From NCBI RefSeq assembly GCF_021026375.1, contig NZ_JAJNDB010000001.1, positions 744,001 to 808,000 of the forward strand: 64,000 nt of DNA, in the 5' to 3' direction. A model generated the notes under the pieces. It saw only the letters and a program-made list of their open reading frames with translations, did not search any database and was not told where the DNA came from. This document shows, piece after piece, positions 53,301 through 61,690 of this stretch; the stretch's first letter is position 1; each line of letters begins with the position of its first letter. The stretch is from Actinomycetospora endophytica. Lineage in GTDB: Bacteria; Actinomycetota; Actinomycetes; Mycobacteriales; Pseudonocardiaceae. The position numbers and the translations under genes are program-made.

Positions 53301-54308
53301 GAGCGCGCGGTCGCCGTCGTCGCCTGCCGTCCCCTCGACGACCGCCTCGTCGAGCACGACGACGACGTGGGCCGCACCGGCGGGGACGCCGGCGCCGCGG
53401 GTGAACCGGGGGCGGTCGGCGAGCTCGGGAGCCAGCCAGGCCTGCACCGTCGCCAGCGAGGCGGCGATCATCCGCATCGGCCCGGCGCCGTCGGCGATGC
53501 GCGGGTGCGCGACGTGCGGCAGCCACTTGCACCACTCCCACGCCGAGCGCCCCTCACCGCTCGCCGCGACCGCGAGCAGCAGGTCGTCCGGGCCGTGGAA
53601 GGTGACCAGCTGGCCGACCAGCGCCCGGACCAGCGCGCGGCGGCGCTCCCGGTCCGCGCCGGTCACGCCGACGGCCGCGAAGGCCCGCAGCGACACCGCC
53701 GTCGGGAGGGCCTCGACGACGGAGTGGGTGCGGACGAAGCGGCGCAGCGCCACCGTCGTCACCGGCTCCAGGTCCTCGACCGGGCCGGTCTGCGGCGGGA
53801 CCAGCGCGGTCGCGAGCCGCTGCGCGCCACGGCCTACCCGCACGTGCGCGAAGTCCGGGTCGCCGGGGCGCCGCTCCCAGGTGCGCGCGCCGCGGGCCAG
53901 GGTCACCAGCGCGTCCGGGTCCGGGTGGGTCCACTCCAGGCTGGCCCGCTGCTCGCCGGCGACATCGCGGGCGCGGCGGCGGATCTGGGCGAGGTAGCGC
54001 AGGTAGTCGGCGCGCTCGGCGTCGGACTCGGCGCGCCGCTGCGCACCGCCGCGGGAGAAGCCCCCGGCGACCATGCCCAGCGTCGACAGCGCGATCATGC
54101 CCCCGAACAGCCACGACGTCGGGTTGTCGATCCCGATGACGACGACGAACCCGACGGACGCCAGCAGCATGACCAGCGGCAGCAGACGCTGCAGCACACC
54201 CGCCGGCGCGATGCGTGGCTCGGCGGGCGGGGCCTCGAGCGGGATCTCGCCCGCCGGCATCACCGGGGCGGGCGTGCGCGGCCCGCGGCGGACGACCTGC
54301 GTGCCCAC
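50301..54308 (-). CDS. eccC: Type VII secretion ATPase EccC (ESX-4)
   Basis: The 1,335-aa motor of the type VII system. Two N-terminal transmembrane helices (about 45-85) precede a degenerate DUF region and three FtsK/SpoIIIE ATPase domains whose Walker A loops are GATGSGKSELLR (about 480), GGPQSGKSTTLR (about 850) and ADGESGKTALLR (about 1120). The first Walker B is FVVVDEFSELL. EccC recognises WXG100 signals and drives export. GTG 54308 follows GGGAGGAGGGG, a strong ribosome site. All three ATPases are in one chain, as in ESX-2, -3 and -4. It diverges from eccD across 205 bases. Confidence 0.95.
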   Translation of the reverse strand: MGTQVVRRGPRTPAPVMPAGEIPLEAPPAEPRIAPAGVLQRLLPLVMLLASVGFVVVIGIDNPTSWLFGGMIALSTLGMVAGGFSRGGAQRRAESDAERADYLRYLAQIRRRARDVAGEQRASLEWTHPDPDALVTLARGARTWERRPGDPDFAHVRVGRGAQRLATALVPPQTGPVEDLEPVTTVALRRFVRTHSVVEALPTAVSLRAFAAVGVTGADRERRRALVRALVGQLVTFHGPDDLLLAVAASGEGRSAWEWCKWLPHVAHPRIADGAGPMRMIAASLATVQAWLAPELADRPRFTRGAGVPAGAAHVVVVLDEAVVEGTAGDDGDRALVEDGLAGVTLIDLDGALESLVGRRGLRLVVEDDPEVRVGAAGAAGVEWFGRPDGLSGAEAEALARRLAPCRTPGAARDEAGPSTPGLLELLGVPGDPDTFDVAAAWRPRAARERLRVPFGIGEDGEPVELDLKEAAQEGMGPHGLCVGATGSGKSELLRTLVLGLVTTHSSAALNLVLVDFKGGATFAGLSEAPHVAAVITNLADDLGLVDRMQDALAGEMNRRQELLRSAGNLGSVADYERARERGADLEPLPALFVVVDEFSELLHQKPDLADLFTAIGRLGRSLQIHLLLASQRLDEGRLRGLDSHLSYRIGLRTFSAADSRAVLGVPDAASLPSVPGVGYLRSDTSTMVRFTAGYVSGPHRRREPLRPPPLTGLDARRPTRPPRPFHGGWVDLPPALPAAGDGADVVVDPDDEPRVPSVLDAVVERLREAGPPAHEVWLPPLEGPIALEALLPPLIETPDRGRSAPGFPTNGTLHLPLGLVDRPYEQRRDLLWADLSGAAGHVVVAGGPQSGKSTTLRALVTAAALTHTPAELAFHVVDLGGGTLGGLAALPHVGTVAGRGDTDLVRRVVAEVAALLAGRERWFREHGITSAADLRARRRRGELPAGSDHLGDVVLVIDGWHAFRADHEALESTIITLATAGLSYGVHVAIAVSRWAELRPALKDLLGTRVELRLGDPGESEVDRRVAATVPAGHPGRGLSPDRHHVLVAVPGADLVPAVAAAWDGAAVPPVRLLPERVEVGTLPGPDDGERHLLPIGVDEDRLAPVLLDTSADPHLVVYADGESGKTALLRLLAHQIVTRHTPEQARLMIVDYRRGLLGAVDSEHLISYTSSAEALTAAVTDLVASLRRRLPGPDVTPEQLRARSWWTGPEVFLLVDDYDLVAAPSGNPLAPLVDLLAQAKDVGLHLVVARRAGGSARAMFEPLLTRLRELATPGLVGHGSREEGPLVGTARPGPRPPGRAVLVTRRHGETLVQLAWRDPETPIRAREPSDGAS

Positions 54309-54513
54309 GCCCCTCCTCCCGGCCGCTCGGGGGACCAGCCCATCATGCCCGGCGGGGCAGCGCACCGGATCTTCCTCGTTCGCCCTCTGCGTGGCGCCTC
54401 CGGAGGTCATACTAGGGAGCCGATCAGCCGATGGGGCACGATCGGCGCAGGTCGTCCGCGTTCCCGCCGGGCGGTCGGGGGCGAGGGAACGGATCTCCGG
54501 GGAGGGGGAGTCG

Positions 54514-56127
54514 ATGAGCACCGGCACCGGCCGGGGGCCTGCCCCGGTCGCGCTCGGGCGCCCGTCGGAGAGGCCGGGCCCGCCCGCCGGGCCCGCGCTC
54601 GTGCCCACCCCGGCCGCGCCCGACGACGCCGCCCCGGTCACCCGGATCTCGGTGCTGGCCCCCACCACGCGCGTCGACGTGGCGCTACCGGGGGACGTCC
54701 CGGTGGCCGACCTGCTCGGCGTCCTCGTCGAGATGACCGAGCGGGCCGCTCCGCCCGAGGGCCCGCCGCCGTGGCGCGGGGAGGCGGTCCGCAGCGCCGA
54801 CCGTCCTGCCGCCACCGGGTGGACGCTGGCCCCGCTCGGCGGAGCCCCGGTGGACCCGCGCCACACCCTCGACGGGCTCGGTGTCCTCGACGGCGACCAG
54901 CTCGTGCTCCGCCGTCGCGGCGAGGCGGCGCCCGCTCCGCTCTACGACGACGTCGTGGACGCGGTCGCCGAGTCCACCCCCGCGAGCTACCGGCCGTGGG
55001 ACGCGGGCTGGGCGCACGCGCTCGGCCTCGTCGGCGCGGCGACCGCGGGCACGCTCGCCCTCGGGGCGCTCCTCGCCGCCGGCCGGGGGCCCGGTACGGC
55101 GGGCGGCCTCGTCACCGCGGGTGCGGCCGCCGCGGTGGCGGTCCTCGCCGCGCTGCTCGGGGCCTCCTCGACGCGACTGTTCTCCCGTGCGGGGGCCGGG
55201 GCGGTGCTCGGGCTGCTCGCCACCGCCGCGGGCGCGGTGTGCGGTCTCGCGGCGGTGCCCGTCGAGGACGCGACCGCCGGGGCCCTGCTGGACGGCGCCG
55301 GCACCCCGCACCTGCTGCTCGCGTCGGCGCTCGCGCTGGTCACCGCGGGCGCGTCACTCCTGGGCACCGCGCGCACCGACCGGGTCGCGCTCGCCGTCCT
55401 CGTCGGGCTCACCACCGCCGCGGGGATCGCGACGGCCGTCGGGGCGGTCGCGACCGTCGTCGGCGCCCTGGCCGCGGCCCGCGGCACGGACGTCAGCGCG
55501 CCCGCGGTGGCGGCCGGCGCGGGCGCCGTCGCGCTGGTGGTGCTCTCCGCACTGCCCCGGCTCGGGATCGCGCTCGCCCGCCTGCCGCTGCCCCAGGTCC
55601 CCGCGTCCGCCGCGGAGCTCGCCCAGGACGCCGGCCCCGGGGATCCGGCGGCGCTGGACCGCCGCGCCGACCGCGCCCACGCCGTGCTCGCGGGGCTGGC
55701 GGGCGGCACCGTCGCCGCGCTCGCCGCGTCCGCCGCCGTCCTCGCCGCGGCGCCGGGCGAGGGCTGGCAGGGCACCGCGGGCTGGGTGCTGGCGGTGCTG
55801 CTCGTCGTCCTGCCCGCCCTGCGCTCGCGCAGCTACGCGAACGCGGTCCCCGCGGCGATCCTGCTGCTCGGGGCCGTCGTCGGCGGCGCGGCCGTCGGGG
55901 CCGGCGCGGTCGCCGCGGCGCCGCCCGGCATCGCCCGGGTCGGGCTCGCGCTGGCCGCGGTCGTCGCTGGCGGGCTCTGCGTGCTGCTCGGCTCCGCGCT
56001 CCCGGGGCGGCGGTCCTCCCCCGCGATGCGCCGGGCGGTGGACCTGCTCGAGGGCCTGGGGATCACCGCCGTCATCCCGCTCGCGCTCGCGGTGTGCGAC
56101 CTCTACACGGCGGTCCGGCTGCTGTGA
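54514..56127 (+). CDS. eccD: Type VII secretion membrane channel protein EccD (ESX-4)
   Basis: A 537-aa protein with a cytoplasmic ubiquitin-like domain (about 40-130; VTRISVLAPTTRVDVALPGD, then TLDGLGVLDGDQLVLRRRG) and about eleven transmembrane helices from residue 165 to the end (the last is GITAVIPLALAVCDLYTAV). EccD dimers line the secretion pore. ATG 54514 has GGAGGGGGAG upstream. It overlaps mycP by four bases. The Ala/Gly content of the helices is high even for this genome. Confidence 0.93.
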   Translation: MSTGTGRGPAPVALGRPSERPGPPAGPALVPTPAAPDDAAPVTRISVLAPTTRVDVALPGDVPVADLLGVLVEMTERAAPPEGPPPWRGEAVRSADRPAATGWTLAPLGGAPVDPRHTLDGLGVLDGDQLVLRRRGEAAPAPLYDDVVDAVAESTPASYRPWDAGWAHALGLVGAATAGTLALGALLAAGRGPGTAGGLVTAGAAAAVAVLAALLGASSTRLFSRAGAGAVLGLLATAAGAVCGLAAVPVEDATAGALLDGAGTPHLLLASALALVTAGASLLGTARTDRVALAVLVGLTTAAGIATAVGAVATVVGALAAARGTDVSAPAVAAGAGAVALVVLSALPRLGIALARLPLPQVPASAAELAQDAGPGDPAALDRRADRAHAVLAGLAGGTVAALAASAAVLAAAPGEGWQGTAGWVLAVLLVVLPALRSRSYANAVPAAILLLGAVVGGAAVGAGAVAAAPPGIARVGLALAAVVAGGLCVLLGSALPGRRSSPAMRRAVDLLEGLGITAVIPLALAVCDLYTAVRLL

Positions 56128-57413
56128 GGCGCGCTCTCGCCGCCGTGCCCGCCGCCGTGCTCACCGTCCTGCTCACCACGGCGGGCCCGGCGGCCGCCCA
56201 GGCCGTCGCGCCCCCGGTCCCTCCGGCGCCGGACGAGGCCGCGCTCGCCGCCCTGCCCGTCGGGCCCACCGCACTCCCGGGGCTGACCTCGCGCGGCCCC
56301 TGCCCGGCCGGGATCGCGCCGGACGGGTTCACCGCCCTGGTCCCCGACCCCGACGCCGTCCCGGGTGCCGACGCGCGCGGCGTCACGGTCGCGGTCGTCG
56401 ACTCCGGGGTCGCCGCGCACCCGCGCCTGGCCGGCGGCGTCGTCGACGGCGGCGACTTCGTCGCGGGTCGGTCGGCCATCGAGGACTGCGACGGCCACGG
56501 CACCGCGGTCGCGGGCGTGATCGCCGCCGCGCCGGGCCCCGACGACGGCGTGGGCGGCGTCGCGCCGGGCGCGCGGATCCTCGCGGTGCGCGCCGACAGC
56601 GCGTGGTCGGCGAGCGCTGGGTCGGCCGGGGCGGGCGACGAGGCCACCCTGGCCCGCGCGGTCCGGGCCGCCGCCCAGCGCCCCGGCGTCGGGGTGATCA
56701 CCCTCGCCGTCGCCGCGTGCCGTCCCGCCGCCTCGCTCGTCGGCGGTGCCGACCCGGCCCTCGGAGCGTTGCGGGCCGCGGTCCACGACGCCGCGGCCCG
56801 GGGCGTCGTCGTGGTCGCCGCCGCGGGGAACACCGGCCCGGCGTGCCCGGCCAACGATCCGGCGCAGACCTCGGAGCGGGTCACGACGGTGCCCTCCCCC
56901 GGCTGGTTCGGCGACGACGTCCTGACCGTGGGTGCCCTGGACGACTCCGGGCGCGCGGACCCGTCGTCGCTGGCCGGGCCGTGGGTGGACCTCGCCGCGC
57001 CCGGCGGCGTCCCGGCCGCCCTCGACGCGCGCTCGGCGGGGCTGACCGCCGACCTCACGCTGCCCGGCTCCGCCCCGGGCCCGGTGACCGGGACGAGCTT
57101 CGCGACCGCGCGGGTGGCCGGGGCCGCCGCCCTGCTGCGGGCCCGTTTCCCGACGATGCCGGCCGGCGAGGTCGTCGCACGGCTCGTCGGGACCGCCGCG
57201 CCGGTGGCGGGCGCGGTCCCGGGGCACGACCCGGTGGCCGGGGCGGGCGCGCTCGACGTACGCGCGGCGCTGGCCGGGTCCCGACCGCCCGCGCCGGCGC
57301 CGCCGTCCGCCCCGTCCGGGGCCGACACGCTGCCCTGGGTCGCCGTGGGCGCCGTCGTCGTGGTCCTCGTCGTCGCCGCGGTCACGCTCGTCCGGCGCCG
57401 GAGCGCGCGGTGA
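56124..57413 (+). CDS. mycP: Mycosin: membrane-anchored subtilisin-type protease of ESX-4
   Basis: A 429-aa protease. A signal peptide (VRRALAAVPAAVLTVLLTT, cleaved after AAA) leads to a subtilase domain with the triad Asp93 (VAVVDSGVA), His125 (DCDGHGTAVAG) and Ser325 (GTSFATARVAG), and the oxyanion Asn in VAAAGNTGPACP. A Pro-rich spacer and one C-terminal helix (WVAVGAVVVVLVVAAVTLV) with RRRSAR anchor it outside the membrane. Mycosins stabilise the type VII complex and cleave some substrates. It overlaps eccD and eccE by four bases each. Confidence 0.95.
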   Translation: MRRALAAVPAAVLTVLLTTAGPAAAQAVAPPVPPAPDEAALAALPVGPTALPGLTSRGPCPAGIAPDGFTALVPDPDAVPGADARGVTVAVVDSGVAAHPRLAGGVVDGGDFVAGRSAIEDCDGHGTAVAGVIAAAPGPDDGVGGVAPGARILAVRADSAWSASAGSAGAGDEATLARAVRAAAQRPGVGVITLAVAACRPAASLVGGADPALGALRAAVHDAAARGVVVVAAAGNTGPACPANDPAQTSERVTTVPSPGWFGDDVLTVGALDDSGRADPSSLAGPWVDLAAPGGVPAALDARSAGLTADLTLPGSAPGPVTGTSFATARVAGAAALLRARFPTMPAGEVVARLVGTAAPVAGAVPGHDPVAGAGALDVRAALAGSRPPAPAPPSAPSGADTLPWVAVGAVVVVLVVAAVTLVRRRSAR

Positions 57414-58624
57414 GTGCGCCGGAGCGGGCGGTCGTGCGCGCCTCGCCGGGAGACGGGGACGGCCGGCTCCCCGCCGCCGGGCCGGTCCGGATCGGCGGGC
57501 TCCTGGTGGTCGAGGTGGGGCTCGCGGTCGCGCTGGGTCTCCTGGCCCTCGGCGCGGGGCTCCCGGTGGCCGGGATCGTCCTGTCGGTCGCGCTGGTCGC
57601 GGGTCTGGTGCGGGTGCGCGGCGAGCTCGTCGGGGCCTGGGCGGTGCTGGCGCTGCGCCACCGGCTGCGGACCCGGGAGACATCGACCGACCCCGCCGCG
57701 GCGGACGCGGACGGCCTCGACCTCGGTCCGCTCGATCCGGCCGTCGGCGAGGTCACCGTGGTCGACGACCGCGACCACGACGGCCGGCCGGTGGCCGTCG
57801 CGGGTGCCGACGACGGCACGTGGTCGGCCGTCCTCGTCGTCGACCCCGATGAGCAGCCGCTCCTGATCGACGCGCCGTGGTCGGGCGGGTTCCCGCTGGC
57901 CGCGCTCGCGGGCACCCTGACCGACCGCGGGGTGGTCCTCGACGCTCTCACCGTCGTCCGCCACGTCCGTCCGGGCGGCGCCGACTCGCCCGCTCGGCAG
58001 GCCCACCGCCAGGTGCTCGGGCCGCTGGCCGACGCCGCGCACCGCAGTGCGTGGCTCGTCGTGCGGCTCGATCCCGACCGCTGCCCGGGCGCGGTCGCCG
58101 AGCGCGGCGGCGGGGTGCTGGGAGCCCGACGCGCGCTCGTCGGGGCCCTCGCCCGGATCGGTCGCGTCCTCGCCGAGGCCGACCTCCCGGTACGGCCGCT
58201 GGACCGCGACGGGCTGCGCGACGCCGTGGCGACCGCCGCGGCCGCGGACCTCGACCGCGCCCCGGGCGGAGTGACCGAGCGGTGGGACGCGGTCGTCGTC
58301 GGGGAGGTCGGGCACGCCACGTGGGCCGCGACCGACCTCGCCGTCGCCCCCGGCGCGCGCCTCGACCTCGACGACCTCGTCGCCCCCGACGCCGTCACGA
58401 CCCTCGCGCTGGCGCTGCTGCCCGACCAGGCGCTGCCCGACGGCGACGCGGCCGTGGGTGTGGCCGCGCGGGTGCGGGTCAGCGCCCGGACCCCCGAGGC
58501 GCTGATCGACGCGGGTGCCGCCGTCGTCGGGGCGGCCCGGGCGCGCGGGATGGTCCTCGAACCGCTGCACGGACGACAGGTGGCGGGCCTGCGCAGCACG
58601 CTGCCGCTCGGGGGCCTGACGTGA
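57410..58624 (+). CDS. eccE: Type VII secretion protein EccE
   Basis: A 404-aa protein with two N-terminal transmembrane helices (about 30-70; LLVVEVGLAVALGLLALGAG and VAGIVLSVALVAGLV) and a long outer/cytoplasmic domain with the EccE-type text TWSAVLVVDPDEQP and GRQVAGLRSTLPLGG. EccE sits at the edge of the type VII membrane complex. M. tuberculosis ESX-4 lacks eccE, so this locus is of the fuller ESX-4 type seen in other actinobacteria. GTG 57410 overlaps mycP. Confidence 0.85.
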   Translation: MSAPERAVVRASPGDGDGRLPAAGPVRIGGLLVVEVGLAVALGLLALGAGLPVAGIVLSVALVAGLVRVRGELVGAWAVLALRHRLRTRETSTDPAAADADGLDLGPLDPAVGEVTVVDDRDHDGRPVAVAGADDGTWSAVLVVDPDEQPLLIDAPWSGGFPLAALAGTLTDRGVVLDALTVVRHVRPGGADSPARQAHRQVLGPLADAAHRSAWLVVRLDPDRCPGAVAERGGGVLGARRALVGALARIGRVLAEADLPVRPLDRDGLRDAVATAAAADLDRAPGGVTERWDAVVVGEVGHATWAATDLAVAPGARLDLDDLVAPDAVTTLALALLPDQALPDGDAAVGVAARVRVSARTPEALIDAGAAVVGAARARGMVLEPLHGRQVAGLRSTLPLGGLT

Positions 58625-58655
58625 GCCGGGGCGCTGACGTGAATCGGGACCTGAC

Positions 58656-59399
58656 GTGACCGGGCGCCGCACGGCTCCCGGACCCGCCGGCACCGTCCGC
58701 CTCCGCGCGGGCGCTCTCGACGCGCTGTCCGCCCCGGTCGCGCCCGCCGGCATCGTGCTGGGCGCCGACGAGGACGGGGCGCCGGTGACGCTCGCGCTGC
58801 TGCGCCCGGTGCCCACGCGCGTCGTCGTGCTCGGGGCGTTGCACTTGGCGCGGCAGGTCGCGCTGCGCACCGTCGCCCAGGGCGCCCGCCTCTCGGTCAC
58901 GACGGGCCGGCGCGCCGCGTGGGAGCCGGTCGCGCGGGCCGCGGCCGACCCGGACCGGGTACGGATCGGGACCGACGAGGCACCACCCGAGGAGGCCCCA
59001 CCCGCTCGAACAACACCCGCCGAAGCCGCGCCCCGCGGCGCGGCACCCCGGCCCGGCGACACCGACGCCCTCCTCACCGTCCACGACCGCGGCGCCACGG
59101 CCGCGAGCCCCGCACCGCCCGCCGGGCCGTGGCGGGCGACGATGCTCGTGCTGCCCGCGCTGTCCCCGGCGGTCGCGGACGCCGCGGACGACGCCGACGT
59201 CGTGCTCCTCGGGCGCATGCCACCCCAGGAGGCCGACCTGGCTGCCCGGCTGTGGCGGCTCACCGAGCCGATGGCCGAGTCGCTCCGGACGCTGCCCGAC
59301 CACGGCGTCGTCGTGCTCGGGCGCAATCTCTGGCGGCGCCTCGACCTGGTCACCGCCGAGCGGGAAACGGCGCTGATCGGCCCCGTTCGGCGCAGCTGA
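58656..59399 (+). CDS. Uncharacterised protein of the ESX-4 locus
   Basis: A 247-aa soluble protein following eccE by 31 bases. It starts VTGRRTAPGPAGTVRLRAGA and has alternating beta/alpha text (TRVVVLGALHLARQVALRTV, later TMLVLPALSPAVADAADDAD and DHGVVVLGRNLWRRLDLV). The middle (about 110-145) is Pro/Ala-rich and probably flexible. It resembles a nucleotide-independent Rossmann-like or FHA-less EccE-neighbour protein seen in some actinobacterial ESX-4 loci, but I know no function. The upstream gap carries a three-fold repeat of CTGACGTGA with earlier GTG starts that stop at once, so GTG 58656 is the first usable start. Confidence 0.7.
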   Translation: MTGRRTAPGPAGTVRLRAGALDALSAPVAPAGIVLGADEDGAPVTLALLRPVPTRVVVLGALHLARQVALRTVAQGARLSVTTGRRAAWEPVARAAADPDRVRIGTDEAPPEEAPPARTTPAEAAPRGAAPRPGDTDALLTVHDRGATAASPAPPAGPWRATMLVLPALSPAVADAADDADVVLLGRMPPQEADLAARLWRLTEPMAESLRTLPDHGVVVLGRNLWRRLDLVTAERETALIGPVRRS

Positions 59400-59497
59400 G
59401 ATCCCGTCCTGTCCCCGTTGTCGCCCGCTCGTCCGCTTGCTCCCCACGGATGCCGGAGTAGGACGGGTTGACCGGACACGCGACGTCAGGGGGAGCC

Positions 59498-59959
59498 GTG
59501 ACGACCACCCGCATGCGCGCCGAGATCGACGGTGACTTCGTCGTCTTCCTCATCGGCGCCCGTTTCGACCTTCGCCACCCGATCCGGACCTTCAAGGACC
59601 TCGGCGGGCGCCGCGGCATGAAGTACATGCTCGACCACCTCGTGGCGCACCCCGAGAAGGGTCTGCTCGGCTACACCATGGGCTATCCGGTGATCGTGCA
59701 GTACTGGCGCTCGTTCGCCCACCTCGAGGCCTTCGCCCGCGACCGCGACGATCCGCACCTGGCCGCCTGGCAGAACTTCTACCACCGCCACGGGAAGACC
59801 GGCATCTGGCACGAGACCTACCTCGTCCCGGCGGGGCAGTACGAGGCCCTCTACGCGAACATGCCCGCGTTCGGTCTGGGCCGCGCCGGACGGCAGGTCC
59901 CGATGACGGGGGCCTCGCACGCCCGCGACCGCGTGACCGCGGCGGGCGGGAACCCCTGA
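59498..59959 (+). CDS. DUF4188 family protein (monooxygenase-like ABM fold)
   Basis: A 153-aa protein with the DUF4188 pattern: RMRAEIDGDFVVFLIGARFD at the start, GGRRGMKYMLDHLVAHPEKG, then a heme/antibiotic-monooxygenase-like core LGYTMGYPVIVQYWRSFAHL and HGKTGIWHETYLVPAGQYEALY. Members are small dimeric ferredoxin-like barrels; biochemical role is unknown. GTG 59498 has AGGGGGAG upstream. It converges on truA with only seven bases between the two stop codons and no hairpin there. Confidence 0.85.
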   Translation: MTTTRMRAEIDGDFVVFLIGARFDLRHPIRTFKDLGGRRGMKYMLDHLVAHPEKGLLGYTMGYPVIVQYWRSFAHLEAFARDRDDPHLAAWQNFYHRHGKTGIWHETYLVPAGQYEALYANMPAFGLGRAGRQVPMTGASHARDRVTAAGGNP

Positions 59960-59966
59960 TCGGGGC

Positions 59967-60782
59967 TCACGAGCCCAGCGTGCGCACCGCCCGCGTCGTC
60001 GCCGCCCGGGCCGCGAGCCCGTCGTCGTCGGGGTAGTCCACCCCGGTCAGCCGCAGCCCGTGCGCGGCCACGACGTGGATCTCGGACGACCGCTCCCGGC
60101 GCTCGAGCAGCCCGGCGGGCCACTCCACGCCGCGCCGGCCCTCCCCGACGGCGAGCAGCGCGCCGACCACCGAACGGACCATGGAGTGGCAGAAGGCGTC
60201 CGCGGACAGGCGGGCCTCGACGACGTCGCGCTCGTCGGGCACCTCCGCCCAGGACAGCCGCTGCAGCTCGCGGATCGTCGTCGCGCCCTCGCGGGGTCGG
60301 CAGAAGGCGGCGAAGTCGTGCTCGCCGAGCAGGCCGTCCGCGGCCGTCCGCATGGCCTCGACGTCGAGAGGGCGGGGCCAGCGCAGGGTGTCGCGGGCCC
60401 GCAGCGGTTCCGGGCCGGAGGGCGCGGTGCAGACGCGGTAGGCGTAGTGGCGACGGAAGGCGGAGAACCGGGCGTCGAAGCCCGGGGGTGCGGCGGTCAC
60501 GGCGTGGACGCGCACGTCGGGCGGCAGCATCCGGGCGAGCCGCCGGACGAGGCCGTCGGGCACCGCGCCACCGTCCAGCAGCGCGGTCCCGGTCGCGGGG
60601 ACGTCGACGTGGGCGACCTGCGCGTCGGCGTGGACGCCCGCGTCGGTGCGCCCGGCGACGGTGAGCGCCACCGGCCCGCGCGCGAGCGTCGAGAGCGTCT
60701 CCTCGAGCACCCCCTGCACCGTGCGCAGCTCCGGCTGGCGCGCCCAGCCGGCGAAGTCGGTGCCGTCGTAGGCGAGATCCAC
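59967..60782 (-). CDS. truA: tRNA pseudouridine(38-40) synthase
   Basis: TruA modifies the anticodon stem-loop. The 271-aa protein contains [20 protein letters not shown], the catalytic aspartate in [20 protein letters not shown] and HDFAAFCR, and the second-domain text [17 protein letters not shown]. The exact start is unclear: GTG 60782 is the closest usable codon, while the frame is open through the 54-bp repeat to a GTG at 60863, which would add 27 residues encoded by that repeat. Relatives begin MTRLRLD, and here the matching codon before TRLR is CTG. It follows rplQ, the normal actinobacterial order. Confidence 0.92.
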   Translation of the reverse strand: MDLAYDGTDFAGWARQPELRTVQGVLEETLSTLARGPVALTVAGRTDAGVHADAQVAHVDVPATGTALLDGGAVPDGLVRRLARMLPPDVRVHAVTAAPPGFDARFSAFRRHYAYRVCTAPSGPEPLRARDTLRWPRPLDVEAMRTAADGLLGEHDFAAFCRPREGATTIRELQRLSWAEVPDERDVVEARLSADAFCHSMVRSVVGALLAVGEGRRGVEWPAGLLERRERSSEIHVVAAHGLRLTGVDYPDDDGLAARAATTRAVRTLGS

Positions 60783-60791
60783 CCGCAGCCG

Positions 60792-60845
60792 CGTCAGCGA
60801 TGGTCCTCTGCTGACATCCGACGTCAGGATGAACCCTTCCTCACA
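60792..60845 (-). repeat. Repeat D, copy 2: 54-bp element before truA
   Basis: Matches the complement of 13603-13656 at 48 of 54 positions. It abuts the conserved start of truA and lies after the rplQ terminator, so it forms most of the truA leader. The small hairpin GTCAGC / GCTGAC is kept. Confidence 0.85.
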
Positions 60846-60866
60846 TCCGCGGTCCGCAGACACCGC

Positions 60867-60896
60867 GGGCCCGCCGTCGGTGTCGACGGCGGGCCC
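60867..60896 (-). terminator. Terminator after rplQ
   Basis: Perfect 12-bp arms GGGCCCGCCGTC (60867-60878) and GACGGCGGGCCC (60885-60896) with a six-base loop, 26 bases after the rplQ stop. It probably ends the rpsM-rpsK-rpsD-rpoA-rplQ transcript and separates truA. Confidence 0.85.
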
Positions 60897-60922
60897 GGGG
60901 TCGTGCTCGGGGGTCGGTCCGG

Positions 60923-61606
60923 TCAGGACTTCCCCTCGGTCTCGTCGCCGTCGGAGCCCTCGGTCTCGAGGCCGGCGTTCGCCGCGGCGTTGTCCGCCAT
61001 CGGCTCGGGCACCTCGTCCTCGGCACCGGAGTCCTCAGCACCGGAGTCCTCAGCGGCGGCCTCGGCCTCGGGGACCTCGGTGTCGGCGTCCGTCCCGACG
61101 GCGTCCTGCGCCTCGACGGCGTCGGAGGTGTCGTCATCGGACTCGGAGGCCGCGATCGTCGCCGCGGTGGCCGCCGCGCCGGTGGCCTGACCACCGACCT
61201 CACGACTCGCCGCGGAACGCGTGGCCGCCGACGCCTCGGTCGACGCGAGCCGCTCGTTGACCAGCTCGATGATCGCCATCGGGGCGTTGTCGCCCTTGCG
61301 CGGCAGCGTCTTCACGATGCGGGTGTAGCCGCCGGGACGGTCCGCGAAGAACGGGCCGATCTCGGCGATGAGGCGGTGCACCACGTCCTTGTCACGGATC
61401 TGCTGCGAGATCTCGCGACGGTTGTGCAGGTCGCCCTTCTTCGCCTTCGTGATGAGGCGCTCCGCGTACGGGCGCAGGCGCTCGGCCTTGGCCCGCGTGG
61501 TGTGGATCCGGCCGTGGGTGAACAGCGACGTGGCCAGGTTGGCCAGCATCAGCTTCTGGTGCGACGGGGATCCCCCGAGGCGCGGGCCCTTGGTGGGCGT
61601 GGGCAT
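60923..61606 (-). CDS. rplQ: 50S ribosomal protein L17 with long acidic C-terminal extension
   Basis: The first 120 residues are normal bL17 ([60 protein letters not shown]). A tail of roughly 105 residues follows, rich in Ala, Glu and Asp with the repeat [13 protein letters not shown]. Mycobacterial L17 has a shorter acidic tail. The gene is last in the rpoA operon. Confidence 0.96.
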   Translation of the reverse strand: MPTPTKGPRLGGSPSHQKLMLANLATSLFTHGRIHTTRAKAERLRPYAERLITKAKKGDLHNRREISQQIRDKDVVHRLIAEIGPFFADRPGGYTRIVKTLPRKGDNAPMAIIELVNERLASTEASAATRSAASREVGGQATGAAATAATIAASESDDDTSDAVEAQDAVGTDADTEVPEAEAAAEDSGAEDSGAEDEVPEPMADNAAANAGLETEGSDGDETEGKS

Positions 61607-61634
61607 GTCTCGCTCCTGGTCTCGTGACGCCTTT

Positions 61635-61665
61635 CCTCCCCGGTCCGCGGTGCGGGCCGGGGAGG
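61635..61665 (-). promoter_or_regulatory. Hairpin between rpoA and rplQ
   Basis: CCTCCCCGG (61635-61643) pairs perfectly with CCGGGGAGG (61657-61665) around a 13-base loop in the 84-base rpoA-rplQ gap. It may be an internal processing or attenuation site. Confidence 0.5.
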
Positions 61666-61690
61666 GGGCAGCACGTCAGAGTGGGTGGTC

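Noticed and set aside
50382-57413. A very long open frame on the plus strand opposite eccC and through mycP
   Set aside because: Only its last part (56124-57413) is a gene. The rest is the GC-rich shadow of eccC and eccD, with Arg/Pro/Ala-biased translation and no domains.
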